Source: Parachlamydiaceae bacterium (GTDB lineage Bacteria > Chlamydiota > Chlamydiia > Chlamydiales > Parachlamydiaceae). Taken from it: a DNA stretch of 39,556 bases. Below, piece by piece: positions 9,922 to 18,026 of this stretch. A program made the translations under genes and the position numbers. The DNA lies in NCBI GenBank assembly GCA_013813265.1, contig JACCRY010000012.1:1-39556 (forward strand), given 5' to 3'. Positions within the stretch are counted from its first letter, which is position 1. The number at the start of each line of letters is the position of its first letter. A model generated the notes under the pieces. The model saw only the letters and a program-made list of their open reading frames with translations, was not told where the DNA came from and searched no databases.

Positions 9922-10581
9922 ATGAGAGGAAAAGGTAAAATTTTTAAGTTGGTTTTTGCGCTGCTAGGGTTGTTAAAATTCAATGCAGGTGAAGCTTCAT
10001 TTTCAGAAGGAGTCAATAATTCTTCTAGTTTTGCAGTCGTTTCAAATATTTCTACCTTAAACTTGGTCGCTAAAGCACCAGTTCGGGCAGAAGACAACGT
10101 GGTGGTAACTTTTGATAATGAATCTCAAAGTCCAATTACTTTGGATACTCATTTATCAATTCTCATACTTCCAGCTGGTGAGTCATCAAAATTTCTTCAA
10201 ATTACCCCTTTTGCAACAGCTCCTAATGGAAAAATTCAGATGGGAGAAACGAGCTCAGTGCCTGTAAAAGCAGCCACTGTACAGCTAAAGTCTCTTATTA
10301 TTGAACATCCTCAAAGAGGAAATTATGTAGTGGGAGTTTTCGTTTCTTTAGCTGCAGATTCAGTTCCTTTGGAAAGCAGCACCCTTGGTTTTAGCGGAGC
10401 TGTAGTTGGCCAGTTGGAAAATCAGGTGGAGTATGCTTTAATTCCTTCCTCGATTGTAGGAGCACCGCTTTTAAATACCCCGCATGCAGTTGTCACTGTA
10501 TCGACTAACTTCGAAATGCAAGTGCCTAAATTGGCTCCTGTAACAGGTCCTTCCGATGCAAAGTTACATGAAGCTCCTTAA
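9922..10581 (+). CDS. Secreted protein of unknown function
   Basis: The start at ATG 9922 is chosen because AGAGGTG lies just upstream and it puts a signal peptide at the very N-terminus: MRGKGK, a hydrophobic stretch (LVFALLGLL), then NAGEA as a possible cleavage site near residue 24. A frame extending 40 codons further upstream lacks a binding site. The mature part (about 195 residues) is rich in Ser, Val and Thr and poor in charge, with alternating hydrophobic residues suggesting a beta-sandwich or surface protein. No family recognised. The stop codon overlaps a 20-base tandem duplication. Confidence 0.75.
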   Translation: MRGKGKIFKLVFALLGLLKFNAGEASFSEGVNNSSSFAVVSNISTLNLVAKAPVRAEDNVVVTFDNESQSPITLDTHLSILILPAGESSKFLQITPFATAPNGKIQMGETSSVPVKAATVQLKSLIIEHPQRGNYVVGVFVSLAADSVPLESSTLGFSGAVVGQLENQVEYALIPSSIVGAPLLNTPHAVVTVSTNFEMQVPKLAPVTGPSDAKLHEAP

Positions 10582-10600
10582 AGTTACATGAAGCTCCTTA
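10561..10600. repeat. Exact 20-bp tandem duplication across a stop codon
   Basis: AAGTTACATGAAGCTCCTTA occurs twice without a gap, at 10561-10580 and 10581-10600. The first copy encodes the last residues of the secreted protein (LHEAP) and its TAA reaches into the second copy. The duplication does not change the protein and is probably recent. Confidence 0.95.
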
Positions 10601-10673
10601 AGACTGACGTAGCGTATGTAGCTTTTAAAGGGGGGCATTCGGATCATGCAATGAGATAAATATTTTTTTTATT

Positions 10674-10905
10674 GCGTGCTTCCGTTCGCCGACTATCGCT
10701 GCACTGCCGCTTGCCGCCCCAACCCAATGCTCCGTTCTCGCTTTTGCGGGCCAATATTTAAAACCACTCAGCGGTCTCGCAGTAAACACAACTTGTTGCA
10801 GACCGCGGGAGCGGTTAAAGGTATTAGCCCCGCAGCGATAGCGGAACGTGGAGTCAGCATAGTCTGAATGATATAGCTGCGGCAGCAGCAGTAAAAGAAG
10901 CACGC
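10674..10905. other. GC-richer element with four nested helices, possible structured RNA
   Basis: Four complementary pairs are strictly nested: GCGTGCTTC (10674-10682) with GAAGCACGC (10897-10905); CTATCGCTGC (10693-10702) with GCAGCGATAG (10832-10841), extended by CGTTC/GAACG; CCGCT (10707-10711) with AGCGG (10810-10814); and GCGGTCT (10771-10777) with AGACCGC (10800-10806). Base composition is clearly GC-richer than the neighbouring genes. The strand of any transcript is unknown. It does not show the signatures I know for tmRNA, RNase P RNA, 4.5S RNA or tRNA. A degraded mobile element with inverted arms is the alternative. Confidence 0.5.
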
Positions 10906-10987
10906 GCTTTTTTTTCGAAGCGGAGGGGCTAAGGTTTGACTAAAGAACTGTCCTTTAAGTCTCTAACGTCCCTAGCGCCCTTTGTCT

Positions 10988-11266
10988 TTACCGAGACAGC
11001 TGATCGGAAAGTTCGTCACCACGTCTTCCAGGCCATCCCGCTTCTTGGTATTGCTTCTCTGCAAAACGTGTCGATCTCCAGCGTTTGCGCTTGCATTTAC
11101 GTCTACAACACTGGCAATTTGGATTATTACAAGTTCGTTGGTCTGGAGCTCGTTCTATGTATTCGGCTTGCTCTTGAGTGTATTCTTGTTCACACACTTC
11201 CGCAGATAAGCCGACAATTCCAAATATAAAGATTGTTACTAATGATGATATGGTCAAACAGGTCAT
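10988..11266 (-). CDS. Small Cys-rich, basic secreted protein
   Basis: 92 residues. A perfect AGGAGG lies seven bases before the ATG, which is strong support for a real gene. The N-terminus is a signal peptide (MTCLTISSLVTIFIFGIVGLSA). The mature part has a short acidic region and then a dense Cys/basic cluster (TCNNPNCQCCRRKCKRKR, about residues 45-62). Chlamydiae use small Cys-rich proteins, cross-linked by disulfides, in the outer envelope; a similar role is possible, but there is no clear match to OmcA. The C-terminus (GRRGDELSDQLSR) runs toward the structured element at 10674-10905 and may be altered. Confidence 0.6.
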   Translation of the reverse strand: MTCLTISSLVTIFIFGIVGLSAEVCEQEYTQEQAEYIERAPDQRTCNNPNCQCCRRKCKRKRWRSTRFAEKQYQEAGWPGRRGDELSDQLSR

Positions 11267-11289
11267 TCTAGAGCCTCCTATAGTTCACT

Positions 11290-11443
11290 CGACTTTATAC
11301 AATTTTTGCTCTCGCCCTCGGAGAGAAGCTTCCTACAGCTAAATAAATTTCGAAGGAAGGGGTAGAAATACCCATTCCTTCGAAATTCATTACGCCGCAG
11401 TTTGCTTCTTTCGCGAGGGCGATAGCAAAAAATGTACAAAGTT
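11290..11443. repeat. 154-bp palindromic element with nested hairpins (MITE-like)
   Basis: The outer arms 11290-11329 and 11404-11443 are imperfect inverted repeats of 40 bases (TTTTTGCTCTCGCCCTCG against CGAGGGCGATAGCAAAAA). Between them, 11346-11387 is a near-perfect hairpin: a 19-base stem with one mismatch and a GAAA tetraloop. No coding capacity. It lies just upstream of the Cys-rich gene and about 130 bases upstream of recD2. It could be a mobile palindrome, a regulatory RNA structure, or both. CGCCCTCG...GAGGGCG hairpins recur at 35258. Confidence 0.85.
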
Positions 11444-11575
11444 GAGGTTCAGAAATATTTACTTTTTTATAGGTGGTTTTGGCTTACAAAGCAATTGAAT
11501 CTTGTATATTATTGACGTTCTAGGGCTGGGCAAATTGATGTTACTCAGTTCCTAAGCCCTAATTTAGGTTGTTTT

Positions 11576-13753
11576 ATGGACGAAATTGTTGGTTACATTG
11601 AACGGATTACATTCCAAAATCCTGAAAATGGCTTCACTATAGCTCAATTGCAAGAAAATAAAAAAAAAGCTCTTACTTGCATTGTAGGGACATTACCTTC
11701 TCTTTCTCCAGGAGAAACCCTTCGATGCCAAGGAAAATGGAAGCAGCATCTTGTCCATGGGATGCAATTTGAGGTCGAACGTTATAAAACAGAAATCCCA
11801 GCAAGTATCGAAGGAATCAAAAAATATTTGGGGTCGGGGCTCATTAAAGGGATCGGATCAACCTATGCAGGTCGCATAGTCGATAAATTTGGTGTAGACA
11901 CCCTTGATATAATTGAGAAAGAACCTCAAAGACTTCTGGAAATTCCAGGATTTGGCAAAAAAAAATTGGAAAAGATCACTTCTTGTTGGTCCGAGCAGAA
12001 GTCAGTCCGTGAAGTCATGATTTTCTTGCAAGCTAATGGGGTTACCCCGTCGTATGCTCAAAAGATTTATAAAATCTATGGAGATAAAAGTATCGCGAAG
12101 GTTCAGGAAAATCCGTATCGATTGGCCCGTGATGTCAGGGGAATTGGATTTAAAACTGCTGATACCATTGCTCAAACTATGGGGATCGCAAAAGATTCGA
12201 CTCAGCGTATCGACGCCGGAATCGAATTTGTCCTTTCAGAATTAGCCGGTGATGGACATGTTTGCTATCCCCATAATGAATTCTTACAAGCTGCTGAAGA
12301 GATATTAGCTGTGGGACAAATTGCAATTGCTGAACAAGTTGTGGCGCTGGAAAAAGAAAGCCGTATCGAAGTTATGGATCTTGTTCAAGCAGGAGTGGTC
12401 ACACCATTTCTTTGGAGCAAAATGTTGTTCGCGGCCGAGATTGGGATTGCACGTGAATTAAAACGCCTCAGGGATGCCGAGTGCTCCCTGCGGAAAGTAG
12501 ATGTTATAAAAGCGCTTGACTGGGTGCAAAAGCGACTTAACATCGAGCTTGCATCCCATCAAAAGGATGCGGTCTCGAAGGCGTTAGAAAGTAAAGTGCA
12601 GATCATTACCGGAGGGCCAGGAACAGGAAAAAGCACCATTACAAACGCCATCATGGCAATTACCGAACAATTGTCCTCAAAAATTGTGCTTGCAGCTCCA
12701 ACAGGCAGAGCTGCTAAGCGTATGACAGAAATTACAGGAAGAAAAGCACAGACGATTCACAGCTTATTAGAATTTGATTTTTCGAATTTTGGATTTAAAA
12801 GAAAGCGCGAAAATCCCTTGGAATGTGATTTAATCATCGTGGATGAAGCAAGTATGATCGATACAAGCTTAATGTGGAGTCTTCTAAAAGCAATTCCGGA
12901 TCATGCAAGATTGATTTTAGTTGGTGATATTTATCAATTGCCGAGCGTAGGGCCTGGGAACGTTTTAAAGGATATCATTGGGTCAAAATCTATCCCTGTC
13001 AGTATGCTTACAGAGATCTTTAGGCAAGCTGCCGGCTCTAGAATCATTGTCAATGCTCATAAAATCAATCGGGGTGATTTTCCTGATATCCGGAACTTGA
13101 GCGACAGTGACTTTTATTTTATCGATGCCCAAACTCCGGAACAGGTTTTAAATCATATTGTCACACTTGTATCGCAGCGATTGCCCTTGAAATACAAGTT
13201 TGATCCGCTTGAAGATATTCAGGTGCTAGCTCCTATGAAAAAGGGGGAGATCGGGACTGAAAACTTGAATCGAGTTCTGCAAAAGGTCTTGAATCCTGAT
13301 AAAGAGGGAATTGAACGATGGGGAACACGTTTTCAGATTGGAGACAAAGTGATGCAATTACGTAATAATTACAAAAAAAATGTTTTTAATGGAGACATTG
13401 GAAAAATTGTAGAAATGGACCAAGGGGAGCAAATGCTTCTCATTTCATTTGATGAGCAGATGATAGAATATGAGTTTGATGAGCTCGATGAGCTGGCTCT
13501 TGCTTATGCAGTTTCAATCCATAAATATCAGGGAAGCGAGCGCAAATGTGTTGTGATCCCCGTCCACACCACACATTTTAAACTTTTGCATAGAAATTTG
13601 CTTTATACTGCTGTAACGCGAGGAAAACAATTAGTTGTATTAGTTGGAATGACGAAAGCGCTTTATATCGCTGTTAAAAACGATGAGGTTAAAAGACGTT
13701 ATTCAGGATTACAACAAGCCGTTTCCGGCATCCTAAATCCGTCGATTCTATGA
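11576..13753 (+). CDS. recD2: RecD2-type DNA helicase (SF1B)
   Basis: 5'-3' DNA helicase of the RecBC-independent RecD2 group, acting in repair and replication-fork maintenance. The 725 residues follow the usual order: N-terminal OB-like region (residues 1-80), tandem helix-hairpin-helix motifs (LIKGIGSTYAGRIVDKFG near 89, LLEIPGFGKKKLEKI near 121), then the helicase core with P-loop GGPGTGKST at 346, Walker B VDEASMID near 421, LVGDIYQLPSVGPG near 452 and the C-terminal AVSIHKYQGSE near 643. No truncation. The stop codon overlaps the start of the next gene (ATGA), so the two are translated together. Confidence 0.95.
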   Translation: MDEIVGYIERITFQNPENGFTIAQLQENKKKALTCIVGTLPSLSPGETLRCQGKWKQHLVHGMQFEVERYKTEIPASIEGIKKYLGSGLIKGIGSTYAGRIVDKFGVDTLDIIEKEPQRLLEIPGFGKKKLEKITSCWSEQKSVREVMIFLQANGVTPSYAQKIYKIYGDKSIAKVQENPYRLARDVRGIGFKTADTIAQTMGIAKDSTQRIDAGIEFVLSELAGDGHVCYPHNEFLQAAEEILAVGQIAIAEQVVALEKESRIEVMDLVQAGVVTPFLWSKMLFAAEIGIARELKRLRDAECSLRKVDVIKALDWVQKRLNIELASHQKDAVSKALESKVQIITGGPGTGKSTITNAIMAITEQLSSKIVLAAPTGRAAKRMTEITGRKAQTIHSLLEFDFSNFGFKRKRENPLECDLIIVDEASMIDTSLMWSLLKAIPDHARLILVGDIYQLPSVGPGNVLKDIIGSKSIPVSMLTEIFRQAAGSRIIVNAHKINRGDFPDIRNLSDSDFYFIDAQTPEQVLNHIVTLVSQRLPLKYKFDPLEDIQVLAPMKKGEIGTENLNRVLQKVLNPDKEGIERWGTRFQIGDKVMQLRNNYKKNVFNGDIGKIVEMDQGEQMLLISFDEQMIEYEFDELDELALAYAVSIHKYQGSERKCVVIPVHTTHFKLLHRNLLYTAVTRGKQLVVLVGMTKALYIAVKNDEVKRRYSGLQQAVSGILNPSIL

Positions 13754-14799
13754 AAAAACGTAAAAAAATGAACACAGCAGCCGTTCGATCTTTCTCATTA
13801 AGTATATTAACATTCTTCATTTTTATATTTTATTCTTGGATCTCTGACACTGTCTATACAGTCCATTTGCCTAATGGTCACCATAATGTAGAACTGTATA
13901 GCACTGAAATGCAGAATGACCTGTCGATGACGATGAGTAAAGCCATTTCAGAAGCTAAAGATTCTGTCACACTTGTTATTTATTCACTCACGGACGCAAA
14001 AATAATCGCAAGTTTGCGTGAAAAAAGTAAAACAAGTTGCATTGTGAAAGTTATCTGTGATGCCAAAACATGTCCGGATATTGAAGCCAAACTTGGACCT
14101 CAAGTCAAAGTTTTGAAACGCTTCATAAAAGGCCTGATGCATATAAAAATACTGATTATCGATTCTAGGCAAACATGGATAGGATCAGCCAACATGACGC
14201 GCGAATCATTGAGACATCACGGTAATTTGGTTATGGCAATTGAGAGCGAATCGATTGCGGAGATGGCTTCTGCAAAAGTTCGCAGCTTTACATCAACCGA
14301 ACGCCTTCATTCAATTCCCCACGCCTCATTTAATCAAGGCGAACAGAAAGCAGAGCTCTGGTTTTTACCCGATGACCCACGAGCTATTGGTCGTATCAAG
14401 GGGCTTATTCAAGGAGCTCAAAAAACGCTACGTGTGGCCATGTTTACGTGGACTCGTCGAGACTTAGCAAGTGAAGTGATTGCAGCTAAAAAGCGGGGAG
14501 TCAAGGTAGAAGTTGTTCTTGACAAAGGTACAGCGGCTGCTGCAAGCAAAGGAATAGCTAAAATGTTACTTGAGAGTGGCGTGAAGGTTAAGTTGAGTCA
14601 AGGGAAAGCTCTTTTGCATCACAAATTTATGCAAATTGATGGAAAGACCATGGTAAATGGTTCTGCTAATTGGACAAAAGCTGCTTTTGAAACTAACGAT
14701 GATTGTTTTGTGGTCCTTTCGCCCCTTTCCGAATCGCAGCAAATCTTCTTGGATAAAATGTGGACTATCATTATTGGCGACTCGACAGATGCGAACTAA
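13750..14799 (+). CDS. Phospholipase D-superfamily protein with two HKD motifs
   Basis: 349 residues. A hydrophobic N-terminal segment (about residues 15-34) is an uncleaved signal or anchor, so the enzyme probably faces the periplasm or is exported. Both catalytic motifs are complete: H131-x-K133-x4-D138 followed by GSANMT, and H290-x-K292-x4-D297 followed by GSANWT. PLD-superfamily enzymes cleave or transfer phosphodiester bonds in phospholipids or nucleic acids through a covalent histidine intermediate; the substrate here cannot be told. The gene overlaps recD2 by four bases. Chlamydiae are known to carry several PLD-like genes. Confidence 0.88.
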   Translation: MKKRKKMNTAAVRSFSLSILTFFIFIFYSWISDTVYTVHLPNGHHNVELYSTEMQNDLSMTMSKAISEAKDSVTLVIYSLTDAKIIASLREKSKTSCIVKVICDAKTCPDIEAKLGPQVKVLKRFIKGLMHIKILIIDSRQTWIGSANMTRESLRHHGNLVMAIESESIAEMASAKVRSFTSTERLHSIPHASFNQGEQKAELWFLPDDPRAIGRIKGLIQGAQKTLRVAMFTWTRRDLASEVIAAKKRGVKVEVVLDKGTAAAASKGIAKMLLESGVKVKLSQGKALLHHKFMQIDGKTMVNGSANWTKAAFETNDDCFVVLSPLSESQQIFLDKMWTIIIGDSTDAN

Positions 14800-15027
14800 T
14801 TTTATCATCACAAAGTAATTTTAACTTTGAAACTGTTTGCTTCCCTTGGATTTACAGGTTAAATATTGTAATGAACTCGGATACAAGTATGCGGATAAAT
14901 GGTAAAACTATTTAACTATAATTTTGTCATTTTGCATTTGATCATGAACTGATTCTTAACTATGGTGCTAATTTTTTAAACTAATATTTAATAGTGATAG
15001 GTCATAGGGGTAAGTATTGGAGGTTTT

Positions 15028-16376
15028 ATGGAAGTACAAAAACAAAATGAAGTAGGCAACGTTAAAATAACTTTTGAAGAAAAAAAACATCAACATTACA
15101 GTCTCAAGTTAATCAGGTGACGAATGCAACGAGTAGTCAATTACCAAAATCAGGGAATAGTTCCTCGGTTCATAGTGTTTCTTATCATCATACTCCGACT
15201 AAGGCCTATCTTACTCCTAAAATTCAAGAAAATAGTGTAAATGCTAAGGAAGTGCCAAATGGGAACAAAACGACTTCTGAAAAAATAAAAAAATCCGGTC
15301 ACTCAAATTATGCGGAACCTGCTGGGATTGATTACGGTAAACTCGGCGCCGCTATTTATAAATCTGCAAGACAATGTTTTGCTCATATGAGATCCAATTT
15401 TAGGTTAGCGAGCAATCATTTTGCGGCTTTATTGGATGAAAATACGAGTGTTTCAACCAAAACGGTGACGCTAGGAAAATCTACCAAGAATAGTGAGTCA
15501 GGTAATGTTCCCACGAAAAATGAAAATACACCGAAATACAAGATAAGTGGGAAAAAGCAAAGACAAATGAACAAGATTTGACATCAACATTTATAGATTA
15601 CGTTAAAAGCAAAACAAATCAAATTATAGATAGTAGATGCGAACAAATTGTTGATAATGGTGTTTGCTTCCTTCAAGAATTTGATAAAAATAGTCTGTTG
15701 GGCGAAAAAATAAAAGAAAGTGGTAAACTTCAAGTTTTTTCCTTTTCAGGGAAGGCGCCGTCTATATTACTTAATTCAGAACGTTTTAAGGTAGAACCTT
15801 TAACCTTTAGACATGGGATTCAATGTCCATGACGATTCAAGCTTTGGGAATGATCAGTTTACTGCAGTCATAGCAACGGATAAGGAATCTGGAAGGAAAA
15901 TGCTGCTCTGTTCCATCCATGCAATTGGATATGGAATAGGGGATCTTGATAGTCATGTCAAGGCTGCTGAACAAATCCGCGTGATACGGGATGTGGTTGA
16001 GAAAATTGCCCATGAACATGATGTTGAAGGGATTATGATGGGTGGGGATTTTAACTCTGTTGAAGAAAGTGTGGAGAATGCTGCAAGCCCTTTAACTAAA
16101 CTTACTGAAGCAAAGTATGTTCCTATAAAAGTAAATGGAGATACTGAAATTGCCCCTTCCGATATGTTTCAAACGGGGTATAAATTAGCTAGAAAAATTG
16201 ATCACTTTTTTATGAAGTGGGTAGGTGAAGAAGGCAAAGACTTTATTGCCGCAGAAGCTGATATTGAAAGTCTAACTAGCCCTCTTAAACAGTATAAGAA
16301 AGTCTTTGACCATGCTGCAATTGTTGCTAAAATTGAAGTCCCTCAAAAAAGTGTATCAAAGTCCCAGGACATCTGA
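15028..16376 (+). pseudogene. Endonuclease/exonuclease/phosphatase-family gene with three frameshifts
   Basis: ATG 15028 follows GGAGG. The frame changes three times: in the A8 run at 15080-15087 (one A too few), in the A5 run near 15551-15555 (one A too few), and between 15804 and 15830 (one base too many or two too few). Joined together, the pieces give about 450 residues: a Ser/Thr/Lys-rich N-terminus of about 180 residues and an EEP domain with all key blocks (VCFLQEFD, LLCSIHA, GGDFNSVEES, FDHAAIV). Members of this fold cleave phosphodiesters, e.g. DNA or phosphoinositides. Three breaks in one gene suggest real decay, though two are in homopolymers where sequencing errors are common. Confidence 0.8.
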
Positions 16377-16403
16377 GTATCTTTGAACTGCATTCCCACA
16401 AAA

Positions 16404-16463
16404 TTTCTTGGTATTAGTGGATTGCAATCCATTTTTTCTTGTGGTATAGTGGGATTGTAATCC
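16404..16463 (+). promoter_or_regulatory. Two repeated palindromes upstream of the ATPase gene at 16485
   Basis: A direct repeat of about 28 bases contains GGATTGCAATCC (16419-16430, a perfect palindrome, extended to TGGATTGCAATCCA) and GGATTGTAATCC (16452-16463, one position off). Both are preceded by TTCTTG and GTAT(T)AGT. Spacing between palindrome centres is 33 bases, about three helical turns, as expected for cooperative binding of a dimeric regulator. The gene start is 22 bases downstream. Confidence 0.6.
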
Positions 16464-16484
16464 TAGATTGAGGGGAAAGTACCC

Positions 16485-17717
16485 ATGTTAGACGAACTTC
16501 TGAAGCTAAGCCGCCATTTTCTTAAAATTAAAAACTCTAGCTATCGACGCTATTTCATCAAAACTAACCCTTTCAAGCATCGATTATCACTTGTACTTGG
16601 CCAAAGGGGGATTGGAAAAACGACAACTTTGGTACAGCATCTATTAGATCAGGTATTACAGGATATATTTGATCCGTCCATTCTTTATGTGCAAGCTGAT
16701 CATTTTCAAGTAGGCAGTGCTTCATTGTATGAAATAGCGGAACAATTTCATTTTATGGGAGGGAAATTCCTCGCGTTGGATGAAATTCATAAGTATCCAA
16801 ATTGGTCGCAGGAACTTAAAAGCCTGTATGATACTTTTCCTGATTTAACAATTTTAGCCTCAGGAAGTTCAGCTCTTCAAATGCATCAAGGAAGTCATGA
16901 TTTAGCACGCAGGGCAATAAAATATCAGATGTTTGGACTTTCATTTAGAGAATATTTGGAATTAAAATTTAATGTTTTTTTGCCGGTCTGTACCCTTGCG
17001 GATCTACTTAAAAATCACGTAAGACGGGCTTCAAGTTTTATTGAGACTATTGAGGCTATAGGTCAAAAAATTCTCCCTTTATTTTCTCATTACTTGAAAT
17101 GTGGATACTACCCTTATTTTTTTGAACTACCAAATGAAGAATTCTATTTTTTGACTTTAGAACAAAATCTTCATACAACGATAGAATCTGATCTTGTTGC
17201 CATTTATCCTCATCTAACAGGTACGAGCATTAAAAAAATTAAGCAACTTTTGGTTTTTATTGCTCAAGCTGTCCCTTTTACGCCCAAATGGAATGATATT
17301 AAGAATATTCTCGATATAGGAGATATTCGCACACTTAAAACCTATTTCCAATATCTTGAAGATGCGTATCTCATTCGTTCTATAGGCAAAGAAAACCACA
17401 AAATTGCGCATCTAAACTCCATTGAAAAAGTTTATTTGGATAATCCTAATCAAATGTATGCTTTAGCAATTGGGGAATGCAATAAAGGCACACTGCGTGA
17501 ACTTTTTTTTCTAGATATGTTGTCGCTTAATCATCAGGTTGCACTTGCTCTTAAAGGGGATTTTCTTGTTGATGAACGCTATCTTTTTGAAGTTGGCGGA
17601 CGCAATAAAAACTTTAAGCAAATTCGGGATGAGCAAGATGCATTTCTTGCTTGTGATGATATAGAGAATGGTAGTGGATCTAAAATACCTTTGTGGCTTT
17701 TTGGTTTTATGTATTAA
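16485..17717 (+). CDS. ATP-binding protein, AAA_14 / DUF4143-like
   Basis: 410 residues. The P-loop is GQRGIGKTT (about residues 38-46) and Walker B is FLALDEIHKYPNW (about 93-105), followed by LASGSSALQM (sensor region) and SFREYLELK near 154, the same order as in the ATPase at 783-2132 but with low similarity to it. The C-terminal half is divergent, and the nuclease-like end reads LFEVGGRNKNFKQI. The role of this family is unknown; it is often found in accessory regions and, as here, behind small palindromic operators. Start supported by GAGGGG upstream. Confidence 0.88.
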   Translation: MLDELLKLSRHFLKIKNSSYRRYFIKTNPFKHRLSLVLGQRGIGKTTTLVQHLLDQVLQDIFDPSILYVQADHFQVGSASLYEIAEQFHFMGGKFLALDEIHKYPNWSQELKSLYDTFPDLTILASGSSALQMHQGSHDLARRAIKYQMFGLSFREYLELKFNVFLPVCTLADLLKNHVRRASSFIETIEAIGQKILPLFSHYLKCGYYPYFFELPNEEFYFLTLEQNLHTTIESDLVAIYPHLTGTSIKKIKQLLVFIAQAVPFTPKWNDIKNILDIGDIRTLKTYFQYLEDAYLIRSIGKENHKIAHLNSIEKVYLDNPNQMYALAIGECNKGTLRELFFLDMLSLNHQVALALKGDFLVDERYLFEVGGRNKNFKQIRDEQDAFLACDDIENGSGSKIPLWLFGFMY

Positions 17718-18026
17718 TGCGAATTCTACTAGTTTAAATATTTAAAACGTCTGCAACGGATTCCAAAAGATTTTCATCTTGTAATTAGACATTCCTTTCC
17801 ATATCAAATCATTCATAATAACACCTTTTACCTTATCACTCTTTTACTGTCTTGTCTCATCCTGTCTTATGTAAAAAAAATTAGGTGTAAATAACATTCC
17901 ATAGATGTTCAATTCAAAATAAATTTCATATATTTACGTATTGACATTTATTGCTAATCATGTAATAATATTATTATTCATTATTTGTGAATTTGATTTA
18001 TAAATAATTAAATTTAAAGAGGGATT
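17718..18026. other. Intergenic AT-rich stretch with the fic promoter
   Basis: No gene is visible. TTTAAATATTTAAA (17733-17746) is a perfect palindrome just after the ATPase gene. The only other recognisable element is the promoter at 17941-17968. Confidence 0.6.
17941..17968 (+). promoter_or_regulatory. Promoter of the Fic gene
   Basis: TTGACA (17941-17946), a 16-base spacer, TAATAA (17963-17968). This leaves an untranslated leader of about 50 bases before ATG 18027, which has GAGGGA seven bases upstream. Confidence 0.65.

Noticed and set aside
10625..10903. 92-residue minus-strand gene across the GC-rich element
   Set aside because: It starts inside repeated CAG-type sequence, has no binding site, and follows the arms of the nested helices; composition explains its openness.
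10674..10905. tmRNA, RNase P RNA or 4.5S RNA gene
   Set aside because: The conserved signatures of these RNAs (such as the CCA-ending acceptor arm of tmRNA) were not found on either strand.
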